Origin: Gammaproteobacteria bacterium
Lineage (GTDB): Bacteria; Pseudomonadota; Gammaproteobacteria; JAJFKO01
Assembly (NCBI GenBank): GCA_021773175.1
Contig: JAJFKO010000038.1
Coordinates: forward strand, 1-64,000
Length of the DNA: 64,000 bases
Direction: 5' to 3'
The notes under the pieces were generated by a model. It ran no database searches and was not told the origin of the DNA. It saw only the letters and a program-made list of their open reading frames with translations. Below, piece after piece: positions 1 through 8,307 of this stretch (positions are counted from its first letter, which is position 1; each line of letters begins with the position of its first letter). Both the position numbers and the translations under genes were made by a program.

Positions 1-34
1 GTTTATTTTTGTTCAATGTATTAGGGTTAAACTC

Positions 35-1969
35 ATGTTACAAAGTATGCGCGATAGAATTTCTGGTTGGGTAACTTGGCTAATTGTTATACTTCTGGCT
101 CTAGCGTTTGGGTTGTGGGGCATTCAATATTATCTTCACGCACCTAGTGGTGATAAAGCAAAAGTTAAAATTAATGGTGTTGATATTTCTGCTCAGCAAA
201 TGAGTATGGCTTTCCAACGTGCCGTGCGCCAAAAGCGTTTAACCATTGGACCCAATTTTGTACTTACTACACCAATACAAAATAAATTACGTCGACAAGC
301 AACCCAAAAATTATTATTACTAACCTTATTATCTGATAAAGCATCAGCGAATGGTTTTCGTATTAGTGCCAATATGGTTGAAGCGGCAATTCAACAAATG
401 CCAATTTTTCAAGTGAAGGGACAATTCTCAGAAGCGCGTTTTTCTGATGTCTTAAGTGGTTTGCTTTACACCGTACCGTCTTTTTATAAAGAATTACAGT
501 CAAGCATGTTATTAAATCAAATGCGAATTGGTTTAACCTCAACAGCATTTGTGTTGCCTTATGAAATTAAAGCTGCTTGGCGTTTGCTAGGACAACATCG
601 AGATATTTCTTATGCTGTTATCCCAGCTAAACATTTTGCAAAAGATGTTAACGTTTCTGCTGCTGCCGTAAAACAATATTATTCTCAAAATCAAAATGCT
701 TTTATGCAGCCTGCGAAAGTAAGTTTACAATATATCGAGTTATCCGTACCCGCCCTTGAGAAAAAATATAAATTTAGTGACCAACAAGTACATGTTTATT
801 ATGAAGCGAACCTTAGTAACTATACTAAGCCGCAACAATGGCAATTGGAGCACATCATTGTTCCTGTGCCGGCGAATGCGACTCAGCAACAGGCTAAGCA
901 AGCTAAACAAAAAGTTGCGAAAGTTATGCAGGCCTTGCATTCAGGCCAAGCATTTGAAAAAGTTGCAGCGCAATATGCAACAACTAAAACAGCCAAGAAA
1001 ACCCAAGCTAATGCCGCATGGTTTAATTTAGGAAGTTTGGCTACTCCAGTAGCACAACAAGTAGCAAAATTACAAAATGTTGGTGATATTTCTGCGCCAG
1101 TTAATACACAAATGGGTTATATCATTGTTAAAGTATTAGGGATTAAGCCTCCACAAGTTAAACCATTTGCCAGTGTTAAAGAACAAGTTGCTAAAGGATT
1201 AGCACAACAAAAAGCGCAACAAAAGTTTGCAGATATGCAGAATAAATTGGCTAATATTACTTTTGCTAACCCAAACTCATTAGATGCTGCTGCAAAACAA
1301 TTAGGCTTGCCGATTCAAACCACAGGCTTGTTTACTAAGAGCGGTGCTGCAGATGGAATCGCTAAGAATTTGCGTGTGGTTAATGCTGCATTCAATAACA
1401 ATGTATTAAAAGAGAGAAATAATAGCGACCCAGTTACATTAAAAGCAGGACAAGTGGTTGTTGTTAGAGTTAAACAATATCTGCCTGCAAAAATGAAGTC
1501 ATTAGCGGAAGTTACCAAACAAATTGAATCGGTGTTGCGTCAAAAACAAATGCAACAAGATGCTGAACAGCTTGGTGCGAAAATTGTAACAACATTAAAA
1601 ACCGGAAAAACGACGGCTGAAGTTGCTAAACAGTATAAAGTCCGTTGGCAAGTTAAACATAATGTTTCACATAGTAACGCTCAAGGTATTGACTTAGCTA
1701 TTGCTCGAGCGGCATTTCAATTACCAAAACCACTAGCCAATAATAAATCCTCTATTGCTGGAGTGAACGTAACAAATGGATTTACTGTTGTGGTTGTTGA
1801 TAAGATTAAGCCGGGTGCTGCGCTTGGCAAAGACAATCCTAAATATCAAATGTTACATGACCAAATTTCTCAAGGTTTAGGAGATTTTGCTTATCAGCTC
1901 TATGTGCAAGGAACAATTACAAAAGCTAAGATTGCGCCGGAAAAATATAAAAAGCAGTTAGAATTATAA
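35..1969 (+). CDS. ppiD: Periplasmic folding chaperone PpiD (SurA/parvulin family)
   Basis: Inner-membrane-anchored periplasmic chaperone that assists folding of secreted and outer-membrane proteins near the Sec translocon. The 644 residues start with a short cytoplasmic stretch, then one membrane anchor at about residues 13-35, then a SurA-like N-terminal helical domain. A parvulin (PPIC) domain follows at about 265-370, starting near WQLEHIIVP and ending near MGYIIVKV, and then a helical tail. Length and domain order match E. coli PpiD (623 residues). In PpiD the parvulin domain is usually catalytically weak, so chaperone activity is the safer assignment than isomerase. The ATG lies 34 bases from the window edge with only a weak ribosome binding site. 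A palindromic repeat lies just downstream. Confidence 0.9.
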   Translation: MLQSMRDRISGWVTWLIVILLALAFGLWGIQYYLHAPSGDKAKVKINGVDISAQQMSMAFQRAVRQKRLTIGPNFVLTTPIQNKLRRQATQKLLLLTLLSDKASANGFRISANMVEAAIQQMPIFQVKGQFSEARFSDVLSGLLYTVPSFYKELQSSMLLNQMRIGLTSTAFVLPYEIKAAWRLLGQHRDISYAVIPAKHFAKDVNVSAAAVKQYYSQNQNAFMQPAKVSLQYIELSVPALEKKYKFSDQQVHVYYEANLSNYTKPQQWQLEHIIVPVPANATQQQAKQAKQKVAKVMQALHSGQAFEKVAAQYATTKTAKKTQANAAWFNLGSLATPVAQQVAKLQNVGDISAPVNTQMGYIIVKVLGIKPPQVKPFASVKEQVAKGLAQQKAQQKFADMQNKLANITFANPNSLDAAAKQLGLPIQTTGLFTKSGAADGIAKNLRVVNAAFNNNVLKERNNSDPVTLKAGQVVVVRVKQYLPAKMKSLAEVTKQIESVLRQKQMQQDAEQLGAKIVTTLKTGKTTAEVAKQYKVRWQVKHNVSHSNAQGIDLAIARAAFQLPKPLANNKSSIAGVNVTNGFTVVVVDKIKPGAALGKDNPKYQMLHDQISQGLGDFAYQLYVQGTITKAKIAPEKYKKQLEL

Positions 1970-2004
1970 CGATAAGATATTTAAACTCATCTAAAGTTTT
2001 ATAG

Positions 2005-2131
2005 TTAGGACTTACGCTAAACTACCAAGGTTGAGGCGAATGTGCTTTCTAAAATCCGACAGTATACGTAATACGTGAGGATTTTAGAAAGCACATTCAA
2101 CGAAAAGATTGGTGTTTAGCGTAAGTCCTAA
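2005..2131. repeat. 127-bp palindromic repeat element (copy R1)
   Basis: Near-perfect palindrome. The outer arms TTAGGACTTACGCTAAAC (2005-2022) and their exact reverse complement (2114-2131) enclose a perfect 20-bp inner stem (2038-2057 with 2079-2098). The loop centre contains AGTATACGTAATACG. The same ends and loop motif recur at 47006-47129, and related ends at 2157, 22395 and 30276, so this is a dispersed family resembling a MITE or REP-type element. The flanking bases TAG/TAG could be a short target duplication, which is not proven. It lies between ppiD and the next gene and could act as a transcription terminator. Confidence 0.85.
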
Positions 2132-2156
2132 TAGTGAATGATTTTTTATTCACTAT

Positions 2157-2180
2157 CAAGGCTTACGATAAATGCCAAGG
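2157..2180. repeat. Single end of the palindromic repeat family (R2)
   Basis: CAAGGCTTACGATAAATGCC and the following bases match the left end of the copy at 47006 and, in reverse complement, the single end at 30276. No partner arm was found nearby, so it looks like a solo or decayed end 26 bases beyond the full copy R1. The rest of the 1970-2267 gap holds only AT-rich leader sequence of the next gene. Confidence 0.6.
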
Positions 2181-2267
2181 TAAGTTGACATAACACAGGG
2201 AGCACAATCAGAATTGTTAATCATCCTGATTGTGTGTGATTTTATGTAATTATTATGAGGATATATA

Positions 2268-3026
2268 ATGAAAAAATTAATGACAGCATTGATTAGTACT
2301 AGCTTATTACTGGGCGTTGCTCCTGTATTTGCTAAATCACAACATCAGCATGGACATGCAGGTAAAACGCGTATTGCCATGCGTCTACAAGCTCAGCAAT
2401 GGGTTAATGCAACATCGGCGCGCGTAACCGTGAATGTCAATGCCACTATTAATGATTCACAAATGGGTAAAGTCCATCAAGAATTATTAACGAAATTATC
2501 GAAAATTTCTACGAATACAAAATGGCATATTACGTCTTTCAATCGTAGCCGTAATCAATCTGGCTTAGAACAATTACAAGCGACAGCACAAGCTCGATTA
2601 GCAGATAATAAGTTGGCTGATTTACGGCAGAGTACAACCAGTATTAGTAAGCCTGGTATGACGTTTAAAATCCAATCTGTGGAGTTCACGCCGAGTTTTG
2701 CTGAAATACAACAGGTTCGTAGTAAGTTACGCGAGAGTATCTATCAGCAAGCACAACAGGAAGTAGCTAACTTAAATAAAGTTTATCCTGGCGAAAACTT
2801 CCATATTCGCGTCGTTCGTTTTGTGCCGCGTTATTTCTTTAGACCTATGCAGCGCAATGCAGGTGTACGTCCAAATGTAATGATGATGAGACGGCCAGCA
2901 GTTCCTGCGGGCAATGGCGGCTTTTCAGTGAGTAACAAACAAGTTATGTCAGCTTATGTGGTGTTGACCAGCAAAGCTCATAAAGGCAAAGAAAAGCTTA
3001 AGGATAACAAAGAAAATAAAAGTTAA
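2268..3026 (+). CDS. Secreted SIMPL-domain-like (DUF541-type) protein
   Basis: The 252 residues open with a signal peptide (MKKLMTALISTSLLLG, cleavage near VFA-KS), so the protein is probably periplasmic. The mature part has the pattern of SIMPL/DUF541 proteins: a beta strand RVTVNVNATI near residue 45, NRSRNQSGLEQL near residue 85, then QARLADNKLADL, and a second half with PSFAEIQQVRSKLRESIY followed by a closing strand IRVVRFVP near residue 180. The C-terminal 60 residues are low complexity and basic (MMMRRPAV, KGKEKLKDNKENK). The biochemical role of the family is poorly known. The start is supported by TGAGGATATATA just upstream. It has its own leader after the repeat pair R1/R2. The family assignment rests on pattern recognition only. 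Confidence 0.65.
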   Translation: MKKLMTALISTSLLLGVAPVFAKSQHQHGHAGKTRIAMRLQAQQWVNATSARVTVNVNATINDSQMGKVHQELLTKLSKISTNTKWHITSFNRSRNQSGLEQLQATAQARLADNKLADLRQSTTSISKPGMTFKIQSVEFTPSFAEIQQVRSKLRESIYQQAQQEVANLNKVYPGENFHIRVVRFVPRYFFRPMQRNAGVRPNVMMMRRPAVPAGNGGFSVSNKQVMSAYVVLTSKAHKGKEKLKDNKENKS

Positions 3027-3049
3027 TGTGACAGCATTAATAGCAACTT

Positions 3050-3085
3050 AGCAACTCTAAAGCATTATCTTGCCTCAGAGTTGCT
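3050..3085 (+). terminator. Possible terminator hairpin after the SIMPL-like gene
   Basis: AGCAACTCT (3050-3058) pairs perfectly with AGAGTTGCT (3077-3085) across an 18-base loop, 24 bases after the stop codon. The bases that follow (ATACTTATCG) are not a classic U tract, so it may be a weak terminator or simply a 3' end-stabilising hairpin. Confidence 0.4.
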
Positions 3086-3162
3086 ATACTTATCGTACTT
3101 CTAGAAAAGAGAGTTTGATGATGAAGTGCGTTAAATAGATTAAAAAAAGGGAGAGATAAATC

Positions 3163-5646
3163 ATGTGGTGGCTAATCGGAATTGCTGCGGTACTTATTCT
3201 ATTTTATAAACGTGCCTCAATTACAGTTTGGACTGTTAGCATCTTTGCTTTATTACTTCTTTATTCTATTTTATCGCCAAGCTACGCAATTACTATGACC
3301 CTAAATTGGGTTGTCTTTGCGGTTGTTGCATCTGTACTAAATATTAGATTTATTCGTCGCCAATTAATCTCACAACATATCTTGCGGTTGTATCGCAAAG
3401 TGATGCCAAGGATTTCTAAAACCGAACAAGAAGCGATTGATGCAGGTACAGTAAGTTGGACACGTGAATTATTTAGTGGGAATCCAAATTGGCAGTATCT
3501 TCATAATATTAAAGCGCCTAAACTTTCTGATGAAGAACGAGCTTTCTTTGATGGCCCAACAGCGAAACTTTGTAGTATGTTGGATGATTGGGATATTACT
3601 CATAAGCGTTTAGATATGCCGCCCAAAGTCTGGAAGTTTCTTAAAGACGAAGGTTTCTTTAGTTTTATTATTCCGAAACAATATGGCGGAAAAGAATTTT
3701 CAGCTTATGCTAACTCGGAAATTTTAACGCGAATATATGCATGCAGTGTTACTGCTGGATCTACGGTTGCGGTACCAAACTCTTTAGGACCTGCAGAATT
3801 ACTATTAAACTACGGTACGACAGAACAAAAAGATTATTACTTACCACGCTTAGCTAAAGGTGAAGAAGTTCCATGTTTTGCTTTAACGGGTCCTGTTGCT
3901 GGCTCTGATGCTGGCGCGATACCTGATAACGGGGTTGTTTGTAAAGGTCAGTTTAATGGTGAAGAAGTGCTAGGGATGCGTTTAAACTTTAATAAACGCT
4001 ATATTACGTTAGCACCAATAGCAACAATCATTGGTTTAGCATTTAAATTATTTGATCCGGATCACTTATTGGGTGACAAAGTAGACTTGGGTATTACCTG
4101 TGCGTTAATTCCGCGTGAAACCGCAGGAATGGAAATAGGTAACCGCCATTTTCCATTAAATATCCCTTTTCAAAATGGTCCTATTCACGGTAAAGATGTC
4201 TTTGTTCCACTCGATTATATTATTGGTGGCAGGAAGATGATGGGTCAAGGCTGGCGTATGCTAATGGAATGTTTAGCAAAAGGGCGGGCAATTAGCTTAC
4301 CGGCAAGTGGTTTAAGCTCGGCTCGAATTTCTGCGTTTAGTTCTGGTGCTTATTCACGAATTCGTGAACAATTTAATACGCCGATTGGTTACTTTGAAGG
4401 TATAGAAGAACCATTGGCGCGTATTGCTGGGTATGGTTATATGATTGATGCGCACCGCAGTTTATCAGCGGCATTGATTGATAGTGGCGAAAAGCCGGCG
4501 GTTGCTGCCGCCATTACTAAAGCGTGTGCCACTGAGTATGGTCGCAAGGTTGCGAATGATGCAATGGACATTCATGGCGGGAAAGGTATTTGTATGGGAC
4601 CAAATAATTATTTGGCTCGCGGTTACCAAGGTGTGCCAATCTCGATTACGGTTGAAGGTGCGAATATTCTGACTCGTTGCTTAATGATTTTTGGGCAAGG
4701 CGTTATTCGTTGTCATCCTTATGTGTTAGATGCATTAGAGGCTGCTAATAACCAAGATAAAAAACAAGGTTCAAAAGATTTTGATAAAGCGATATTTGGT
4801 CATATCGGATTAGTTTTGAGTAATATCGTGCGTGCATTTACATTTGGTATTAGCTGCGGTTATATTGCAGGAGCACCTCGAGGAGCAGGTAAATTACGTA
4901 AATACTATCGAGAATTAACACGTTATAGCACTGCGTTATCGCTCACTTCTGATGTTGCTCTGGCAACAATGGGGGCCTCATTAAAGCGTAAAGAAAAAAT
5001 TTCTGGTCGTTTAGCGGATATATTCAGTATGTTATATATCGGTACGTCGATCTTAAAACATTATCAAGATCAAGGTTCACATCAAGAAGATTTGATCTTA
5101 GTTGATTGGGCGATGCAAGAAGTCTTGTATACGATTAAAAAACAATACCGTGGATTATTCAGTAATTTTCCAAACAAAGTTGTATCGACTGTTTTACGTT
5201 GTATCATTTTCCCACTAGGCATACATCCAATGGAACCTAAAGATAATTTAGGCACTAAGTTAGCGCGTATGTTGATGAGCAACTCTGCAACCAAACAACG
5301 TTTAACCCATGGTGTCTATACTGGTTCAGCTGCGACTAATCCTTTTGGTAAATTGGCGCAATGTTTGCAAGCTGTATTGGATTGTGAAGATTTGGAAAAA
5401 CATTTTAAAAAATTGATTAAGAAAAATAAATTACATGGTTTAACCTTCGAAGAAAATGTTGAGTTAGCAGTACAAAAAGATTTGCTTAGCAAAGATGAAG
5501 CCAAGAAATTATTAGACATGCATGCATTACGTATGGAAATTATTAATGTTGATGATTTTGAACCTGATGAATTGCTGGGTAAGAAAGCTAAGACTGCTAA
5601 AAAAACCGCCACAACAAAAAGTGACTCTGCAGAGGTATTGGAATAA
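3163..5646 (+). CDS. fadE: Acyl-CoA dehydrogenase FadE
   Basis: FAD-dependent enzyme for the first step of fatty-acid beta-oxidation (acyl-CoA to trans-2-enoyl-CoA). At 827 residues it matches the large E. coli FadE type (814) rather than the 380-residue acyl-CoA dehydrogenases. The first 60 residues form two or three hydrophobic segments (MWWLIGIAAVLILFY; VWTVSIFALLLLYSIL; LNWVVFAVVASVL). The dehydrogenase core follows, with the FAD/substrate region FALTGPVAGSDAGAIPDNG near residue 245 and DIHGGKGI near residue 470. The C-terminal 300 residues are the FadE-specific domain (DUF1974 type). The tail is Lys/Ala rich (KKAKTAKKTATTK). GGGAGAG precedes the ATG. It stands alone, with the other beta-oxidation genes at 33.1 and 47.2 kb. 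Confidence 0.93.
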   Translation: MWWLIGIAAVLILFYKRASITVWTVSIFALLLLYSILSPSYAITMTLNWVVFAVVASVLNIRFIRRQLISQHILRLYRKVMPRISKTEQEAIDAGTVSWTRELFSGNPNWQYLHNIKAPKLSDEERAFFDGPTAKLCSMLDDWDITHKRLDMPPKVWKFLKDEGFFSFIIPKQYGGKEFSAYANSEILTRIYACSVTAGSTVAVPNSLGPAELLLNYGTTEQKDYYLPRLAKGEEVPCFALTGPVAGSDAGAIPDNGVVCKGQFNGEEVLGMRLNFNKRYITLAPIATIIGLAFKLFDPDHLLGDKVDLGITCALIPRETAGMEIGNRHFPLNIPFQNGPIHGKDVFVPLDYIIGGRKMMGQGWRMLMECLAKGRAISLPASGLSSARISAFSSGAYSRIREQFNTPIGYFEGIEEPLARIAGYGYMIDAHRSLSAALIDSGEKPAVAAAITKACATEYGRKVANDAMDIHGGKGICMGPNNYLARGYQGVPISITVEGANILTRCLMIFGQGVIRCHPYVLDALEAANNQDKKQGSKDFDKAIFGHIGLVLSNIVRAFTFGISCGYIAGAPRGAGKLRKYYRELTRYSTALSLTSDVALATMGASLKRKEKISGRLADIFSMLYIGTSILKHYQDQGSHQEDLILVDWAMQEVLYTIKKQYRGLFSNFPNKVVSTVLRCIIFPLGIHPMEPKDNLGTKLARMLMSNSATKQRLTHGVYTGSAATNPFGKLAQCLQAVLDCEDLEKHFKKLIKKNKLHGLTFEENVELAVQKDLLSKDEAKKLLDMHALRMEIINVDDFEPDELLGKKAKTAKKTATTKSDSAEVLE

Positions 5647-5712
5647 ATAATAATTTTAGTTAGCTATGCGGCATTTTCATGTAAGGAAATAGAGGAAGTG
5701 GCATAGCGATAA

Positions 5713-6867
5713 TTATTTTTTCTTTTTCGTCAATGTTGCGGTAACTGTTTCTTGTTCTAAGATTTGTGTTGCTTGTCCTATGGAACGTGCAAAACCACTG
5801 CCAAAACCTGGCGCATAAGTTTTTTTATTTTTTTTCTCGATGCCAGTATTGAGTTTAGATGCATTTTCGAATGCTTGTTGTAAATCGCGTATTGTTGTGC
5901 TTGGGTTTGCAGCTAACCCTTCAAGTTGCTTACTTAGAGCCTCAGCTGCATCAACTTTTAAATCAGTCATTTTAGAGTCTCTAAAGGCAGCAAAGAGACC
6001 TATACCTTTGCGACTTTTAATATAGCGTTGAATAGGAGCTCTTAGTTGTTGTACTAATTCTTCAATGGCGGGATTTATTGCTGGTTTAGCTGTGCTAGAT
6101 GTTGCTGAACTTCTCGCTTGACCTGCTTGTGGAGCAACATTTGCTTGGAGAGGTGGTGAGTCAGGTTTTACCGTAGGTTGAATGCGCCTTTGCGGAGCGG
6201 GTGTTGCTATGGCTTGTGCTAATGCATCATGGGAGGCAGTTATATTACCACTTAAATCACGCACGGGGGCTAAGCGTGCTTGATATTCTTCATCAGTTAT
6301 TATTTCACCTGTAGGTAGTTTGACACGAGTGGAGGGAGAAAATTTATTAAGTAAATCTTTCACCTCTTGCGTAGCATAGATATCTACATCTTTATTTTCT
6401 TTTTCTTGACGCAGCTCTTTAACAAATGCAGCAACAATATTAGGTTGTTTTAAACTGCCAAGCATAGTCTCAAATGCTTTAGCATCAAATCCGACTTTAT
6501 ACTCAAGCCTGTTGTTTAAAAATGTGCGCTCCCATGCTTTTAATTTGCTTCTACTGCCAAAAGCAGACTCAAAATCCACAGTCCATACAGCTTTATCATG
6601 TGTTACTTTTTCAGCAATCATTATTGCTGCTTTCAAATCTATGATGATTTGTTCCAAGGAAACATCTTTGATGTTTGGTTGATTATATAGGCGAGCCATA
6701 TAACTCAAGAGGTGCAGCTTTGTTTCTAAAATCATTTCATCGTTAATGAAATAATAAGATTGAAGTGATTGAAATAGTTTATCTATTTCTGTACCTAGCG
6801 GATCCTGCTTCGACTTTTCTACTTTTGATTGTAGTAATAATTTAAGTGCTTCTATATGCCAATCCAT
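5713..6867 (-). CDS. Hypothetical protein, possible lineage-specific effector-like protein
   Basis: Not recognised. I chose the ATG at 6867 (MDWHIEALKLLL, 384 residues), preceded by GAGGG; a TTG two codons upstream is possible. The protein is soluble with no signal peptide or membrane segment. Residues 1-200 are mostly helical and charged. Residues 210-270 are a disordered Pro/Ala/Gln/Ser linker (PAPQRRIQPTVKPDSPPLQ). Residues 275-360 form a second helical domain (IQRYIKSRKGIGLFAAF; KVDAAEALSKQLEGLA; APGFGSGFARSIG). The C-terminus is Lys-rich (TLTKKKK). The architecture of helical domain, linker and small helical C-terminal domain resembles orphan effectors of intracellular Gammaproteobacteria, but nothing here proves secretion. 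It is convergent with fadE and divergent from the interrupted gene at 7074. Confidence 0.6.
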   Translation of the reverse strand: MDWHIEALKLLLQSKVEKSKQDPLGTEIDKLFQSLQSYYFINDEMILETKLHLLSYMARLYNQPNIKDVSLEQIIIDLKAAIMIAEKVTHDKAVWTVDFESAFGSRSKLKAWERTFLNNRLEYKVGFDAKAFETMLGSLKQPNIVAAFVKELRQEKENKDVDIYATQEVKDLLNKFSPSTRVKLPTGEIITDEEYQARLAPVRDLSGNITASHDALAQAIATPAPQRRIQPTVKPDSPPLQANVAPQAGQARSSATSSTAKPAINPAIEELVQQLRAPIQRYIKSRKGIGLFAAFRDSKMTDLKVDAAEALSKQLEGLAANPSTTIRDLQQAFENASKLNTGIEKKNKKTYAPGFGSGFARSIGQATQILEQETVTATLTKKKK

Positions 6868-7073
6868 TATCAATACCCTCAGCCTCTACTTTGTCTTTCT
6901 ATCATTTTTCAAAGTATAGTCTTTTTGGTTAAGCCACTGATAATAGGCATGAAAAACATGGTGAGTTAATTGGCTTTATCTATAAAAACACATTGATATA
7001 TTTTTAACCCATTGATGCAATGCTCTGGTTATATATTGACGTTATTTCGTATTGGGTGAGCAAGGAGAAATAA

Positions 7074-8222
7074 ATGTCTCAAGAAGCAAGAGAAACTCTA
7101 CAAGTAGTAACCAGTCCTTTATGGGATTCTACTCATAATGAAAGAGAAGCCGTTTTTCTACAGGATGAAGCATTAGATGGATTTCTTGATCATGAGATTG
7201 AAGGATATCGTCAACGAAAAAAAGCCGCGGATAGTAATGAGTTTGGTGACCTTCATGTTTTGGAACAAAATAAAGGAAAGAACAGTTTTACTTCGTTTCT
7301 AATTATCCAGAATCAAGAGACAGAGTTAAGAGCAGCGATAGCTCAATTTCAAGCAGAAATAAAACGTCTACACGATGTTGATATCAAATTAAAAGATGAG
7401 CGTTATCGAGCATTTGCTATTGCCACGATATTACACCAACTAAATGAACGTTATGGTTTACAACAGTCGCAAGCAATGAACTCTAATATTTCATTGTACA
7501 CTGCACTTTATCAACCTGCTGATGAACTTGAAGGCTTAATCAACAATGTAATCGAAAGACTATCAAGCTTTGCTGATATTCAAGAATTTTGTGAAGTTGC
7601 TAACAGTTGTGATTTTGAGTCTTTAGCTGAGGTTAATACTGCATTTGGTTATAGTGCGGTTACAGCAGATTCATTTAAAACAAGCATGAATGATGTATAT
7701 AAATATACATCGCAACAGACGGAGTGCTTACAACATGATTATGTTGCTGATCTCCGCAAATCAAGCGATAAACTTTTAAATCATGCTATGTTATTTACTG
7801 GTGTTTCGCTTCTATTGTGAGCTTTTGCAGCAGTTTCAGCAATTGCTCTTATTGGAATAGCAATTCCGATGTTTATAGCATCTGTTCCTATGCCGGTATT
7901 TTTTCCACTGTTTTGTGTTTCAGCTTTTGTAACTGGGGCTGCGATCTGTTTGACGGCGGCGGCCCCTGGTGGTGTTGTTGGGCAGGATGGGATATTTGAT
8001 CAGCACACACGCGTCGAGAAAGAACTTGATAAGGCAAAGACAAGAAATTACACAAGTCGACAAAGATCTACTTATAAAGGCAATCGAAACACATTTTTTG
8101 AACGGCATCCAGAAACTTCTTATGATAAAAATAGTTTGCAGGCGGGCTTAGTTGAAGGCATTACCACACATCCAGAGCGTAAGTTCGAAGCTTCTCAGTA
8201 TCGGGCTCGAACCCGAAAATAG
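7074..8222 (+). pseudogene. Interrupted gene: soluble helical domain plus membrane hairpin, in-frame TGA
   Basis: The reading frame opens at ATG 7074 after a good AAGGAG, runs 248 codons, meets TGA at 7818-7820, and then continues in the same frame for 133 codons to a stop ending at 8222. The join falls inside a hydrophobic segment: GVSLLL before the TGA and AFAAVSAIALIGIAIPM after it. A second hydrophobic stretch follows (FFPLFCVSAFVTGAAICL). Together these would make a membrane hairpin at about residues 240-300 of a roughly 382-residue protein, followed by a basic hydrophilic tail. The N-terminal 235 residues are acidic and helical. The likeliest reading is a single nonsense mutation (for example TGG to TGA); a truncated but functional 248-residue product is also possible. 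The family is not recognised. Confidence 0.7.
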
Positions 8223-8307
8223 CAGTTGTTTATGTTTACATAGCTATAGCTACAGAGCCTTTATGCAAAGATGAGACATTACAATGAATGTTTACCGCTA
8301 AGCTTCT

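Noticed and set aside
5082-5612. Two minus-strand frames (70 and 98 codons) inside fadE
   Set aside because: Antisense to a well-conserved coding region; composition mirrors the fadE codons.
7818-7820. TGA as selenocysteine or a reassigned tryptophan codon
   Set aside because: No selenocysteine insertion hairpin is evident after it, the position is a membrane segment rather than a redox site, and all other genes use the standard code.
7817-7999. Overlapping 60-codon plus-strand frame after the TGA
   Set aside because: Serine/cysteine-rich translation of the wrong frame over the hydrophobic segment; the in-phase continuation explains the region better.
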